A stretch of 64,000 nt of DNA from Actinomadura violacea (GCF_017573465.1 NZ_JAGEPF010000015.1:232279-296278); one strand, 5' to 3'. Numbered from the stretch's first letter, positions 1-8,957 are shown. Program-made: numbers and translations. Notes: generated by a model from the sequence alone, not told the origin.

Positions 1-551
1 ACCCGGGTGCGCTCGGCCGCCTCCTGCAGCAGCGGCAGGTCCCGCAGGATCAGCGACCCCTTGGTCAGGATCGAGAACGGGTTCGCCGCGTCGCGCAGCG
101 CCGCGAGGATCCCCGGCATCAGCCGGTAGCGGCCCTCGGCGCGCTGGTAGCAGTCGACGTTGGTGCCCATCGCGATGTGCTCGCCGCGCCACCGCGGCGC
201 CGCCAGCTCCGCCCGGACCCGCTCGGCGGCGTTCACCTTCACCACGATCCGCGAGTCGAAGTCCGCGCCCGCGTCCATCTCCAGGTACTCGTGGGTCTTG
301 CGGGCGAAGCAGTACACGCAGGCGTGGGTGCAGCCACGGTAGGGGTTGATCGTCCAGCGGAACGGCATCCGCGACGCCTTCGGCACCGCGTTGACCACCG
401 ATCGGGCGCGCACCTCGTAGAAGGTCATCCCGCGGAACTCCGGCGTGTCGAACGTGCGCGCAACCCCCCGCTCGATCAGCGGCACGGCCGCGCCGCCGGT
501 CCCGTCGCCGCCGCCGTCGTCTTCGGAAAGCCGCAGGTGATCCCAGCGCAC
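1..551 (-). CDS. Rv2578c-like radical SAM protein (5' part only)
   Basis: Only the N-terminal ~183 residues lie in the window; the gene runs off the left edge. Translating leftwards from a GTG at 551 gives a protein with the radical SAM signature CxxxCxxC (CTHACVYC, around residue 65), preceded by NPYRGC and followed by GTNVDCYQ, typical of the Rv2578c/SplB-like group of 4Fe-4S S-adenosylmethionine enzymes. A G-rich ribosome site (GGGGGCGGG) precedes the GTG. The substrate of this family is unknown; the mycobacterial member is damage-inducible, and an SOS-type box lies just upstream here. Family call is firm, biochemical role open. Confidence 0.85.
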   Translation of the reverse strand, partial: MRWDHLRLSEDDGGGDGTGGAAVPLIERGVARTFDTPEFRGMTFYEVRARSVVNAVPKASRMPFRWTINPYRGCTHACVYCFARKTHEYLEMDAGADFDSRIVVKVNAAERVRAELAAPRWRGEHIAMGTNVDCYQRAEGRYRLMPGILAALRDAANPFSILTKGSLILRDLPLLQEAAERTR

Positions 552-597
552 ACCCGCCCCCTTTCGAACATGTGAACGATCTGCTGCGCCGCCAGTA

Positions 598-613
598 TGG
601 AACGCGTGTTCGA
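598..613. promoter_or_regulatory. Putative LexA (SOS) box
   Basis: TGGAACGCGTGTTCGA differs at one position from the actinobacterial SOS palindrome TCGAAC-N4-GTTCGA. It sits 47 bp upstream of the leftward radical SAM start at 551. A weaker second half-site (TCGAAC at 564-569) lies between it and the gene. The homologue Rv2578c belongs to the mycobacterial LexA regulon, so control of the leftward gene is the simplest reading; the rightward lipoprotein gene at 730 is the alternative target. An imperfect dyad (GTTACG 686-691, CGTAAC 713-718) lies nearer the lipoprotein start. Confidence 0.6.
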
Positions 614-729
614 AGATCGCAACGGGTGCGGGCGGGCGGCGAAACGGGACGGGGCGGGAGGGTGAGGCATCACACGGACATCATCGTTACGTCCGTACCA
701 CCGCAACGGATGCGTAACAATGGCTCGCT

Positions 730-2340
730 ATGGCATGGCGAACGGGGACGCGGATCCGGGCGACGGCGGCGGTGCTGGCGGCCGGTGCGATGACGGGCAC
801 GGCGGGCTGCGGCGTGCCCGCCTTCGGCGGCGGCGACGACGGCGACCGCGCCGGGCCCGTCACCGCCGGCGCCAGACCCGAATGCCCCAAGGTCGCCGCG
901 CCCGACGGCGACGGCCCCGCCCGGCAGGTCCGCGGCATGTGGATCGCCACCGTCGGCAACACCGACTGGCCCGCCGAGCCCGGCGAGTCCGCCGCCAAGC
1001 AGAAGAAGCAGTTCACCCGGCTGCTCGACACCGCCAAGGCGATGAACATGAACGCGGTGTTCGTGCAGATCCGCCCCGACTCCGACGCGTTCTACCCCTC
1101 CCCGTACGAGCCGTGGTCGCAGTGGCTCACCGGCACCCAGGGCAAGAACCCCGGCTACGACGTCCTGAACTTCATGGTCGAGCAGGCGCACGCGCGGAAC
1201 CTGGAGTTCCACGCCTGGTTCAACCCCTACCGCGTCAGCCGCCAGGACGACCTGAAGAAACTCGCCGCGAGCAGCCCCGCCCGCCGCCACCCCGACTGGG
1301 TCCGCAAGTACGGCGGCGGCCTGTGGTACGACCCGGGCCTGCCGCAGGTCCGCGACCTGGCGACCAAGGCCGTCCTGGACGTCGTCCACAAGTACGACAT
1401 CGACGCCGTCCACTTCGACGATTACTTCTACCCCTACCCCGAGGACGGCGACTTCCCCGACTCCGCCGCCTACAAGGCCTACGGCAAGGGCCTGTCCAAG
1501 GCGAACTGGCGGCGCCGCAACGTCGACACCCTCGTCCAGACCCTCTCCCAGCAGATCCACCAGGCCAAACCCTGGGTCCGGTTCGGCATCAGCCCGTTCG
1601 GGGTGTGGCGCAACAAGAGCAGCGACCCGAACGGGTCGCCCACCAGCGCCCTGCAGAGCTACGACGACATCTACGCCGACACCCGCGGCTGGATCAAGAA
1701 GGGCTGGCTGGACTACGTCACCCCCCAGCTGTACTGGCCGATCGGCGACGCCCGCGCCGACTACGCCAAGCTCGTCGCCTGGTGGGCCGACCAGGTCAAG
1801 GGCACCGGCGTGCAGCTGACCATCGGGCAGGCCGGCTACCGCGTCGGCGAACCCGGCCCCTGGAAGAAGCCCGCCGAGCTGTCGCGGCACCTCACCCTCA
1901 ACCGCAAGTACCCGCAGGTCCGCGGCGACGTGTTCTTCAGCGCCGCCGACATCGCCGGCAACCGCCGCGGGTTCGCCGCCCGCATCCGCGACGACCACTA
2001 CTCCCGCCCCGCGATCCCGCCCGCCGTCGCCGGCCGCGGCGGGCACGCCCCGCCGCCCGTCCAGGACACCAAGGCCGCCCCCGACGGCAAGGGCATCAAG
2101 GTGCAGTGGCGCCCCTCCCAGGGCGCCGCCTCCTACGCGGTGTACCGGGCCGACGGCAAGACCGCCGCGTGCGCGCCCCTGGGCGGCGCCCGGCTGATCG
2201 GCGACGTCCGCGGCGGCGGCGTCATCGACCCCTCCGCCAAGCCCGGCCGCGCCTACACCTACTACGTCACCGCCCTGGACCGCCTCCACCACGAGAGCGC
2301 TCCCGCACGCGGCTCAACGGTTACCGCCGCCGAAGGATAA
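730..2340 (+). CDS. Family-10-like glycosyl hydrolase lipoprotein (GHL10/UPF0748)
   Basis: A 536-residue exported lipoprotein. The N-terminus has a twin basic patch, a hydrophobic stretch and a lipobox ending in Cys27 (TGTAGC). Residues ~65-430 match the GHL10/YngK group: RGMWIATVGNTDWP at the start, FVQIRPDSDAFY, HAWFNPYR, and the DAVHFDDYFYPYP segment carrying the predicted acidic active site. The last ~95 residues look like a fibronectin type III module (VQWRP, YAVYRADG, YYVTALD). It probably acts on cell-wall or extracellular glycans, but no member's substrate is visible from sequence. No convincing ribosome site precedes the ATG, so a leaderless or short-leader transcript is possible. 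Confidence 0.85.
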   Translation: MAWRTGTRIRATAAVLAAGAMTGTAGCGVPAFGGGDDGDRAGPVTAGARPECPKVAAPDGDGPARQVRGMWIATVGNTDWPAEPGESAAKQKKQFTRLLDTAKAMNMNAVFVQIRPDSDAFYPSPYEPWSQWLTGTQGKNPGYDVLNFMVEQAHARNLEFHAWFNPYRVSRQDDLKKLAASSPARRHPDWVRKYGGGLWYDPGLPQVRDLATKAVLDVVHKYDIDAVHFDDYFYPYPEDGDFPDSAAYKAYGKGLSKANWRRRNVDTLVQTLSQQIHQAKPWVRFGISPFGVWRNKSSDPNGSPTSALQSYDDIYADTRGWIKKGWLDYVTPQLYWPIGDARADYAKLVAWWADQVKGTGVQLTIGQAGYRVGEPGPWKKPAELSRHLTLNRKYPQVRGDVFFSAADIAGNRRGFAARIRDDHYSRPAIPPAVAGRGGHAPPPVQDTKAAPDGKGIKVQWRPSQGAASYAVYRADGKTAACAPLGGARLIGDVRGGGVIDPSAKPGRAYTYYVTALDRLHHESAPARGSTVTAAEG

Positions 2341-2396
2341 TGATCATGCTCCGTGGGGAAGAACACAGCACTGCCCGCCCCCCGGAGGTATTGAGC

Positions 2397-2600
2397 ATGG
2401 CGCTGTCGATGGAGGAACAGCGGATCCTCACCCAGATCGAGGTCCGCCTGAGCGAGGACGACCCGCGGCTGGCCGGCCGCCTCGCACGGCTCGGCACCCC
2501 CCGCGGCCGCCGCGCCCGCCTGATCACCGCGACCGCGATCGCCGCCGTCGTCGTGCTGGCGGCCATCGGAGCCGCGATCGCCGCCGCCCTGCTGCAGTGA
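2397..2600 (+). CDS. DUF3040 small membrane protein
   Basis: A 67-residue protein starting MALSMEEQRIL, the usual opening of actinobacterial DUF3040 proteins. An amphipathic N-terminal half (LSEDDPRLAGRLARL) is followed by one transmembrane helix at ~44-66. A strong ribosome site GGAGG (2384-2388) sets the ATG start. It follows the lipoprotein gene by 56 bp on the same strand and may be cotranscribed. Function is unknown; the family is common next to cell-division and envelope genes. Confidence 0.8.
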   Translation: MALSMEEQRILTQIEVRLSEDDPRLAGRLARLGTPRGRRARLITATAIAAVVVLAAIGAAIAAALLQ

Positions 2601-2738
2601 CCCGCCCCACCACCCGCCCCGGCCGCCCTCCACCCCACCGCCGCGCACCACCACCGAACGCACACCCTTGAGCACAACGCGGGCTTGAACACGACCGCAC
2701 CGACCGCGGGCCCCGCACCGGGCCCCTGAGACGGCGAA

Positions 2739-2781
2739 CGCCGAGGCCCCGGCGAGAATAGATCTCGCCGGGGCCTCGGCG
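2739..2781 (+). terminator. Strong hairpin terminator
   Basis: A perfect 19-bp stem (2739-2757 with 2763-2781) around a 5-nt loop, with no T-tract, as is common for actinobacterial terminators. It ends the lipoprotein/DUF3040 unit. The rest of 2601-3137 holds no gene that I can support. Confidence 0.8.
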
Positions 2782-3137
2782 CTTAGGCCGGTGTGGTGGT
2801 CGCCTCACGGCGAAAGGCACAACGAGGTTCCAGCCCGGACCGTACGGACCGGCGGTATTCCCCGAAGGCGTTGTGTAGAGCCCGGGGGACACATGCCACA
2901 CCGACGCCACCCACCATAACGGCAACCGGACCCTGCTCATTCCACCGGGGCCGTCCGCGTGTCCACCATCACCTCACCCGCGGGTGAGGGTTCCCTGCGC
3001 CCGTGCACCGCCCCCGCGCCCGATGCGTCCCTGAAGATGGACCGACGCGGGCACCACCGGAACCAGCCACCGGGACGGGGAACACCCGGCGGCGCCACCG
3101 GCCCGCGCACACCGCCCACGGCGAGGAGACGGGGAAA

Positions 3138-3746
3138 GTGGCACCCGAGGGGCACGGCACCGAGACAGGCACCGACGTCATCGATCCGGCCGCCGGCGGG
3201 CCCACCGCCGCACCGGCCACCGAACACGGGCGAGGGGAGGCCGCCGCGGCGGGGGAGCGGCACCGCGCGCCCGAGGACCCGCGCGGCGCGCGCCCCGCCG
3301 CGTCCTGGGAACTGCCCGCCGAACCGCGCAGCGCCGCCCGCGCACGCGCCCTCACCGCGCGGACCCTCGACGCCTGGCACGTCACCGACCCCGGCGACGT
3401 CGCCGACATCGTGCTGATCGTGGACGAACTGGTCACCAACGCGGTCGTGCACGGCACCGGACCCGTCCGCCTCGGGCTGCGCCTGGACGGCGGCCGCCTC
3501 ACCGGCGAGGTCGGCGACACCGACCCCGCCGCGCCCGGCCCCGCGCGGCCCGCGCCGCCCGTCCTGGACTGGGCCGAGGCCGGCCGAGGCCTGCTGCTGG
3601 TCACCGCGCTCGCCACCGGATTCGGCGCCCGCCCCCACCCCGCCGGCAAGACCGTCTGGTTCACCCGCGACCTGCACCAACCCGGCGGCCACCGCCCCAC
3701 CGCGAACACGCCCGTCACCGCCGGCGCCGCCCCGGCCCGCAACTGA
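3138..3746 (+). CDS. RsbW-like ATP-binding regulatory protein
   Basis: A 202-residue protein of the GHKL ATPase fold used by anti-sigma kinases (RsbW/SpoIIAB) and many orphan actinobacterial regulators. The N box is clear at residues ~96-106 (DELVTNAVVHG); a G1-like DTDP and a G2-like GRGLLLV follow, and the C-terminus ends in a strand resembling KTVWFT. The first ~50 residues are low-complexity. The GTG at 3138 is chosen because GAGGAG lies 10 bp upstream; an in-frame ATG at 3003 has no such site. No partner sigma factor or antagonist is adjacent, so its target is unknown. Confidence 0.75.
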   Translation: MAPEGHGTETGTDVIDPAAGGPTAAPATEHGRGEAAAAGERHRAPEDPRGARPAASWELPAEPRSAARARALTARTLDAWHVTDPGDVADIVLIVDELVTNAVVHGTGPVRLGLRLDGGRLTGEVGDTDPAAPGPARPAPPVLDWAEAGRGLLLVTALATGFGARPHPAGKTVWFTRDLHQPGGHRPTANTPVTAGAAPARN

Positions 3747-3856
3747 ACCCGGCCCCCGCCAGGGCGGTGGCGGGCCGGGACCGGCGGCGGGCCGGGACCG
3801 GCGGCGGTTCGCAGGCGCGTACCGGCCGAACCGGTTCGCGGCTATCCTCGGCGACC

Positions 3857-4429
3857 ATGACCCCCTCCGCCCCCGTCCGCCGGGGCGCCGGGCGGCCCTG
3901 CCTGGACTTCACCGGGACCCTGCGGCACCGCGGCGCCGCCCGGGCCGTCGAGGAGCTCACCGACCCCGCCGCCCTCGACGCCTGGATCCACCGGTGCGGC
4001 CCCTACGACCGCGCCGAGGACGCCGGACGCGCCGACGCCGCCGACCTGCTGGCCGCGCGCGTCCTGCGCGAGGCGATCCACCGGCTCGTCACCGCCGCCC
4101 GCGACGGCGGCGGCCCCGCCGCCTGCGACGCCGCGTCCCGCGACCGGGTGAACTCCGCCGCCGCCCGCCCCGTGCCCGTCCCCGCCCTCGACGCCGCCGG
4201 ACGGCTGCGCCACCACGCCGCCGAACCCGTCGCCGCGGCCCTCGCCGTCCTGGCCCGCGACGCCCTCGACCTGGTCGCCTCCACCGCCCTGGCGCGCGTC
4301 CGCGCATGCGCCGGCGACGGATGCGGCGCCCTGTTCCTGGACACCTCCCGCCCCGGGACGCGCCGCTGGTGCTCGATGAGCGCCTGCGGCAACCGCGCCA
4401 AGAAGGACGCCCCGCACGCCCGCCACTGA
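3857..4429 (+). CDS. CGNR zinc-finger (ABATE domain) protein
   Basis: A 190-residue probable transcription regulator. The N-terminal part (RPCLDFTGTL ... LREAIHRL) matches the ABATE stress-associated domain; the C-terminus is the CGNR zinc finger with Cys151, Cys156, Cys172 and Cys177 and the diagnostic CGNRAKK. A second member lies at 9034-9627, and the two align over their full length. It ends 12 bp from the convergent WYL gene. The target is unknown; unlike the second copy, no divergent transporter is attached. Confidence 0.85.
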   Translation: MTPSAPVRRGAGRPCLDFTGTLRHRGAARAVEELTDPAALDAWIHRCGPYDRAEDAGRADAADLLAARVLREAIHRLVTAARDGGGPAACDAASRDRVNSAAARPVPVPALDAAGRLRHHAAEPVAAALAVLARDALDLVASTALARVRACAGDGCGALFLDTSRPGTRRWCSMSACGNRAKKDAPHARH

Positions 4430-4441
4430 CCCGGCCGAAGG

Positions 4442-5569
4442 TCACGCCTGCAGCGGGCAGCGGTCCACCACCCGCACCTCCTCCTCAGCGCCGTCCGGCG
4501 GCCGCGGCGGCTCGTCGGCCAGCCGGTCCAGATGCCACTCGATGTGCGCCAGCGGCCCCCGCCACCCCGCCAGCAGATCCGCCAACGGGCGCGGCGGGCC
4601 CGGCCCCCCGTACGGGCGCGGATCGGGCAGCTCCCCCTCCCACAGGGCGTCGTCGCAGTCGGCCGCCCAGTGCGCCGCCGCCTCCAGCACCTGGTTCAGA
4701 TCCCGCGCCAGATCCCCCAGCGAGCGCAGCGCCATCGCGTCCTGGATCATCCGCTCCCGCGCGTCGTAGGGCAGCTCCCGGTCGAACACCGGCGGGAACG
4801 CCGGACGCCGCCCCTCCAGCACCGGGTCCTCGCCCGTCGCCGCCGCCCGGACCGCCGCCAGCTGCCAGCGCGTCCACTCCGCCAGATGCCCCAGCACGCC
4901 CCGCAGCGCCGCCGCGCCCTCACCACCGCCGCGGACCTCGGCGGCCGCGTCCCGCAGCCGCCCCCGCACGAACTCCAGCCGGTCCAGCGTCCACGCCCGC
5001 GCCCGCGCCGCCCCCACCGGGCTCCGCCGCCGCGCGCCGGGCGCCGGACGCGGCATCGGCACCCGCAGCGCCGCCAGCAGCCCGTCCAGGTCCCGCACGT
5101 CCGCGCCGCGCCCCGACAGCACCGCCGCGCCCACCCGGTCCAGCCGGAACATCCGCGGCCCGTCCCGCATCAGGCACCACCCCACCAGGTACTCCCCGTA
5201 GGGGGCGGTGACCAGCCCGTGCGCCTCCACGTCCCGGAAACTGCGCGCCCCCGCCTGATCGGTGTAGGCGAGCCGGACGACCCGGCGCCGCCGCACCGCC
5301 TCGGCGAGGGTGTCGCGGACCGGGCCCATCAGCGACGCGACCTCGCTCAACGGCTCCGGCTCCGCCGGCTCCTCCAGCACGTACCCGCGGCGGCCCGGCT
5401 GCCGGACCTGCAGCCCGCCGTGCGTCAGCAGCTCCAGGTCGCGGCGGACCGTCCGCTCGCCGACCTCCAGCCGCGCGGCCAGCTCCCGCGGCTCCAGCGG
5501 CACCGGTGCGGCGGCGCGCAGCTCCGCGACCAGCGCCAGCAGCCGGTCCACCCGATCGACATGCTCCAC
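4442..5569 (-). CDS. HTH/WYL-type regulator fused to a DinB-like domain
   Basis: A 375-residue protein in three parts: a DeoR-type winged helix (residues ~1-65, ELAARLEVGERTVRRDLELL), a WYL-like ligand domain (~75-180, VVRLAYTDQAGARSFRDVEAHGL and YLVGWCLMRDGPRMFRLDRV), and an unusual C-terminal ~190 residues that resemble a DinB/YfiT four-helix bundle (TRWQLAAVR, ECxxH-like spacing, HIEWHLDRL near the end). The GTG at 5569 is the best start; its ribosome site is weak. Such regulators usually control an adjacent enzyme, but here the neighbour is convergent. The fusion suggests the bundle senses a thiol or metal ligand, which is inference. Confidence 0.7.
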   Translation of the reverse strand: MEHVDRVDRLLALVAELRAAAPVPLEPRELAARLEVGERTVRRDLELLTHGGLQVRQPGRRGYVLEEPAEPEPLSEVASLMGPVRDTLAEAVRRRRVVRLAYTDQAGARSFRDVEAHGLVTAPYGEYLVGWCLMRDGPRMFRLDRVGAAVLSGRGADVRDLDGLLAALRVPMPRPAPGARRRSPVGAARARAWTLDRLEFVRGRLRDAAAEVRGGGEGAAALRGVLGHLAEWTRWQLAAVRAAATGEDPVLEGRRPAFPPVFDRELPYDARERMIQDAMALRSLGDLARDLNQVLEAAAHWAADCDDALWEGELPDPRPYGGPGPPRPLADLLAGWRGPLAHIEWHLDRLADEPPRPPDGAEEEVRVVDRCPLQA

Positions 5570-5864
5570 ACGCCCATCGTCACCCCGGCCGCCGACAATA
5601 TGCGGCCGCGAACCCGCCTGTAACCCCCACGACACAGCCGATCCCGCCGCCCCGCCCGGCCGCGGGCCATGGGGGGCCGACGTTGTTCACGGCCGGTTCG
5701 GGGGCCTGGGCCGGCGGAACACCCCGGGGCCCGTCGTGCGCCCGCAGGTGAGGCGTTAATGCAGGTCAAACAGGGTGGCGTAACAGTGGCGTAATCTTCG
5801 TCCGGCATCCTGGACGAGGGGTGGGCCGCCGCGCGGGCGGCGCGCACGAGCGCGAGGGAGGGGC

Positions 5865-6659
5865 ATGGGCGGGACGTCGCCGCGGGAGCAGAGCAGCGGG
5901 TGGGTGTCGTCGCGGCCGCGGGCCGAGCGGGCCCGGCAGGCCGCCGACGTGCTGCGCCAGCAGATCACCGGCGGCGCGTTCCCCGGCGGGACGCTCCCCG
6001 ACGAGCGGGAGCTCGGCGAGCGGCTCGGCGCGTCCCGCAACGCCGTCCGGGAGGCGCTGGCGCTGCTGCGCGCGGAGGGCCTGATCACGCGGCGGCGCGG
6101 GGTCGGCACCACGGTGGTGGCGGCCAAGCACGGGCACGGGCTGGACCGGCTGGCGGGGCTGGCGGAGGCGCTGACCGGGCACGGCACGGTCACCAACGAG
6201 GTCCGCGAGATCGGCCGGGTCCCGGTGCCGCCGCCGGCGGTGGCGGCACGGCTCGGGCTGGCGCCGGGCGCCGGCGCGGTCCGGGTGGAGCGGCTGCGGC
6301 GGCTGGAGGACGAGCCGCTGTCACTGGACACCACCTACCTGCCGGGCGACATCGGCGAGGGCCTGCTGCGCCGCCCGGGCCTCGGCCGGGAGCTGGCCGA
6401 GCGGGACCTGTTCGGGCTGATCGAGGAGGTCGCCGGGCAGCCGCTCGGCCGGGCGGAGGTGCAGGTGCACGCGGTGGCGGCCGCGCCGGCGACGGCGGCG
6501 CCGCTCGGCGTCCCGGCGGGTTCGGCGATCTTCGCGATCGACCGGCTGGCGCATCTGGCCGACGGGCGGCCGGTCGACAGCGAGGCGGTGCACATCCGCG
6601 CGGACCGGCTGACGCTGCGCGCCACCCTGTGGCGCTCGCCGGCGCCGCCGGGCGCCTGA
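5865..6659 (+). CDS. GntR-family regulator with UTRA domain
   Basis: A 264-residue regulator. Residues ~20-90 form the GntR winged helix (LRQQITGGAFPGGTLPDERELGERLGASRNAVREAL); residues ~105-255 are a UTRA effector domain (PPAVAARLGLAPGAGAVRVERLR, LSLDTTYLPGDIG, FAIDRLAHLADGRPVD). A GAGGGAGGGG ribosome site fixes the ATG. A 34-bp perfect palindrome separates it from the TauE permease gene, so the two may be independent transcripts although regulation of the permease by this protein is plausible. The 295 bp upstream hold only its promoter region. Confidence 0.85.
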   Translation: MGGTSPREQSSGWVSSRPRAERARQAADVLRQQITGGAFPGGTLPDERELGERLGASRNAVREALALLRAEGLITRRRGVGTTVVAAKHGHGLDRLAGLAEALTGHGTVTNEVREIGRVPVPPPAVAARLGLAPGAGAVRVERLRRLEDEPLSLDTTYLPGDIGEGLLRRPGLGRELAERDLFGLIEEVAGQPLGRAEVQVHAVAAAPATAAPLGVPAGSAIFAIDRLAHLADGRPVDSEAVHIRADRLTLRATLWRSPAPPGA

Positions 6660-6693
6660 CCGCGGCGGCCCGCCCGCGGGCGGGCCGCCGCGG
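6660..6693 (+). terminator. Perfect 34-bp palindrome, probable terminator
   Basis: The 17 bases at 6660-6676 are exactly complementary to 6677-6693, beginning one base after the GntR stop codon. As RNA it forms an uninterrupted GC stem with a tight turn, so it should stop or strongly attenuate transcription into the permease gene. Confidence 0.75.
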
Positions 6694-6731
6694 TGGTCGT
6701 CGTTGCCGGGTGCGTGGAGAGAGGAGGGGCC

Positions 6732-7505
6732 GTGGGCGGTCTCGGGATGCCGGTGCTGGCGGGTCTGGTGCTGTTCGGGCTGGTCGCCGGGGTGGGGATC
6801 ACGGCGGTCGGGCCGGGCGGGGTGCTGGTGACGGTCGGGCTGTTCGCGCTGACGGGCATGTCGCCGGCGCAGGTGGCGGGCACGGCGATCGTCACGCACG
6901 TCGCGACCGGGGCGCTGGCGACCGCCGCCTACACCCGGTCGGGGCAGCTGCGCGAGCGCGGCACGCGGCGGATCGCGGGGGCGCTGGCGGCCGCGGCGGT
7001 CGCGGGCACGCCGCTGGGCGTGCTGGTCAACAGCGTGGTGTCGGGACGGGTGTTCGGGATCCTGCTGGGGGTGTTCGTGGCGCTGGTCGGGGCGCTGGTG
7101 TGGCGCCGCGCGGCCCGTCCCGCGGCGGCGGAACCGGGCGGCGGGCGGTTGCCGGGGACGCCGGTGGTGGCGGCGGTCGGGTTCGCGGTCGCGGTGGCGA
7201 GCGGGGTGTTCGGGATCGGCGGGCCGATGCTGAGCGTGCCGCTGCTGGTCGTGCTCGGGGTGCCGGTGCTGTCGGCGCTGGCGGCGGCGCAGGCGCAGTC
7301 GGTGGTGATCGCGACCGTGGGGACGCTGGGGTACGTGGCGGCGGGGGCGGTGGACTGGCCGCTGGCGGCGCTGACCGGGGTGCCCGAGCTGGCGGGGGTG
7401 CTGCTGGGCTGGGTGATCGCGCGGGCGGTGCCGGCGGGCGCCCTGACGGGCTCGCTGGTCGTCAGCCTGTTCGCCCTGGCGCCGTATCTGGCGCTGCACG
7501 GCTGA
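6732..7505 (+). CDS. TauE/SafE-family permease
   Basis: A 257-residue membrane protein with about eight hydrophobic helices arranged as two similar halves, each with the glycine-rich repeat typical of TauE/SafE/YfcA anion exporters (GVGITAVGPGGVLVTVGL in the first, GVFGIGGPMLSVPLL in the second). Members export sulfite, sulfoacetate or related organic anions. The GTG at 6732 is chosen because GAGGAGG stands 7-8 bases upstream. It follows a GntR regulator, which could sense the exported compound. The substrate cannot be read from sequence. Confidence 0.85.
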   Translation: MGGLGMPVLAGLVLFGLVAGVGITAVGPGGVLVTVGLFALTGMSPAQVAGTAIVTHVATGALATAAYTRSGQLRERGTRRIAGALAAAAVAGTPLGVLVNSVVSGRVFGILLGVFVALVGALVWRRAARPAAAEPGGGRLPGTPVVAAVGFAVAVASGVFGIGGPMLSVPLLVVLGVPVLSALAAAQAQSVVIATVGTLGYVAAGAVDWPLAALTGVPELAGVLLGWVIARAVPAGALTGSLVVSLFALAPYLALHG

Positions 7506-7578
7506 CGCGCCGCCGGGCAGGCCGGGGTCGCGCCGCGGCCCGGGACGATCCGGTCACGGCGCCGGACGGGGGCGGGTG

Positions 7579-7830
7579 TCAGCCGCCGAGGCTGTCCAGG
7601 GCGGTGTCCAGGCGCTGGGCGAGGCGTTCGAGCTGCTCGTCGTTGGCGCCGGTGTCGAGTTCGGCGATGACGGCGTCCCGGGTGGTGATCACCATGGCGT
7701 CCTCGGGTTCGCCGCGTCCGGCGGGCGTGGACGGGACGACGGCGGCGTGCCCGCCGACGACGACGAGCGCGGCGTCGCGGTCGGCGGAGGCCAGCAGTTC
7801 GTGCAGGTGGTCCGGTGTGATCGTCGGCAT
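7579..7830 (-). CDS. Small conserved acidic protein, function unknown
   Basis: An 83-residue protein starting MPTITPDHLHELL behind a perfect AGGAGGT ribosome site (upstream of 7830). It has a predicted strand-rich middle (AALVVVGGHAAVVPS, DAMVITTRDAVIAEL) and a C-terminal helix (EQLERLAQRLDTALDSL). No recognised domain. It lies 68 bp downstream of the epimerase gene on the same strand and may be cotranscribed with it. The translation signals and codon use make it a real gene. Confidence 0.65.
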   Translation of the reverse strand: MPTITPDHLHELLASADRDAALVVVGGHAAVVPSTPAGRGEPEDAMVITTRDAVIAELDTGANDEQLERLAQRLDTALDSLGG

Positions 7831-7898
7831 CGGGTGTGACCTCCTGTGGGTGTTCGGCGGACGCGGGACGGGCGGGGGCGGGGCGCGGGGCGGGCGGG

Positions 7899-8957
7899 TC
7901 AGGGCTTGTGGCCGGCGCCGGTGGCGAACTCGCGGGCGCGGGCGGGGCCGCCGGCGCCGGGCGCCAGCGGCGGGGTGTCGCGTCCGGCGCCGGTGCGCAG
8001 CCCCTCCAGGAAGTCGGCCATCGCCTCGCGGGCGGTGCGGCGGGGCGTCCAGCCGAGTTCGGCGCGGGCCCGCGCGGTGTCCATGATCGGCACTTGCAGC
8101 GCCAGATCGAACAGGCCGGGCGAGGCGGGGACCAGGTGCAGGTTCCACGCGGCGGCGAGCGCGGCGCGCACGCCGCGGGCGGGCAGCCGGACGGTGCGGG
8201 CGCCGAGCAGGTCCGCGAGCACGTCGGGGTCGATGACGGGGTCGGCGGCGATGTTGAAGGCGCCGCGGGCGTCGCCGAGCGCGGCGAGCGCGAACGCCCG
8301 CCCGGCGTCGGCGGAGTGCAGCGCCTGGAAGCGCAGGCCGGGCAGGTCGGGGACGACGGGGACGCGGCCGGGCCGGATCAGCCGTCCCGGCACCAGCGGC
8401 CCGGCGAACAGGCGGCGCTGCTGGGCGGCGCTCTGGCGTTCGAACACGAACCCGGGGCGGATCCGCACGACGCGGGTGCCGGTGTTGCGGGCCTCGAAGA
8501 CGTCCAGGAGCCGTTCGACGTAGGCCTTCTCGCGGCTGTAGGCGGCGCCGGGCCAGCCGTGGGTGGGCCAGGACTCCTCGACGGCGCGGTCCTTGGGGCC
8601 GGGGGAGTAGGCGCCGACGGAGGACGCCACGACCAGGGCGGGCACGCCGGCTTCGGCGACGGCGTCCAGGACGCGGGTGGTGCCGACGACGTTGGCGTCC
8701 CAGGTGACGGCGGGCCGGTGGGTGGGCTGGAACAGCCACGCCAGGTGGATCACGGCGTCGGCGCCATGCAGCAGCGGGACCAGGTCGGTGTCGGTGACGT
8801 CGGCCTCGGCCCATTCGGTGCCGTCGTCGCGTTCGGCGCGGCCGCCGGGGCCGCGGCGCGACAGGCCGAGGACGGAGGTGGCGCGGGGATCGGCGGTGAG
8901 CGCCTCGACGGTGCTGGTGCCGATGTTGCCGGTGGCGCCGGTGACCACGACCCGCAT
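7899..8957 (-). CDS. NAD-dependent epimerase/dehydratase (extended SDR)
   Basis: A 352-residue Rossmann enzyme. The cofactor motif VTGATGNIG is at residues 4-12, the active-site pair appears as YSREK about residue 140, and an upstream serine (VASSVGAYSPG) completes the catalytic set. Extended SDRs act on nucleotide sugars, terpenoid or other carbonyl substrates; the specific substrate is not evident. Start ATG at 8957. It is the first gene of a leftward pair with the 83-residue protein. Confidence 0.8.
   Translation of the reverse strand: MRVVVTGATGNIGTSTVEALTADPRATSVLGLSRRGPGGRAERDDGTEWAEADVTDTDLVPLLHGADAVIHLAWLFQPTHRPAVTWDANVVGTTRVLDAVAEAGVPALVVASSVGAYSPGPKDRAVEESWPTHGWPGAAYSREKAYVERLLDVFEARNTGTRVVRIRPGFVFERQSAAQQRRLFAGPLVPGRLIRPGRVPVVPDLPGLRFQALHSADAGRAFALAALGDARGAFNIAADPVIDPDVLADLLGARTVRLPARGVRAALAAAWNLHLVPASPGLFDLALQVPIMDTARARAELGWTPRRTAREAMADFLEGLRTGAGRDTPPLAPGAGGPARAREFATGAGHKP

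Noticed and set aside
564..579. Second LexA box
   Set aside because: Only the TCGAAC half matches; the other half has two mismatches. Kept as a weak half-site only.
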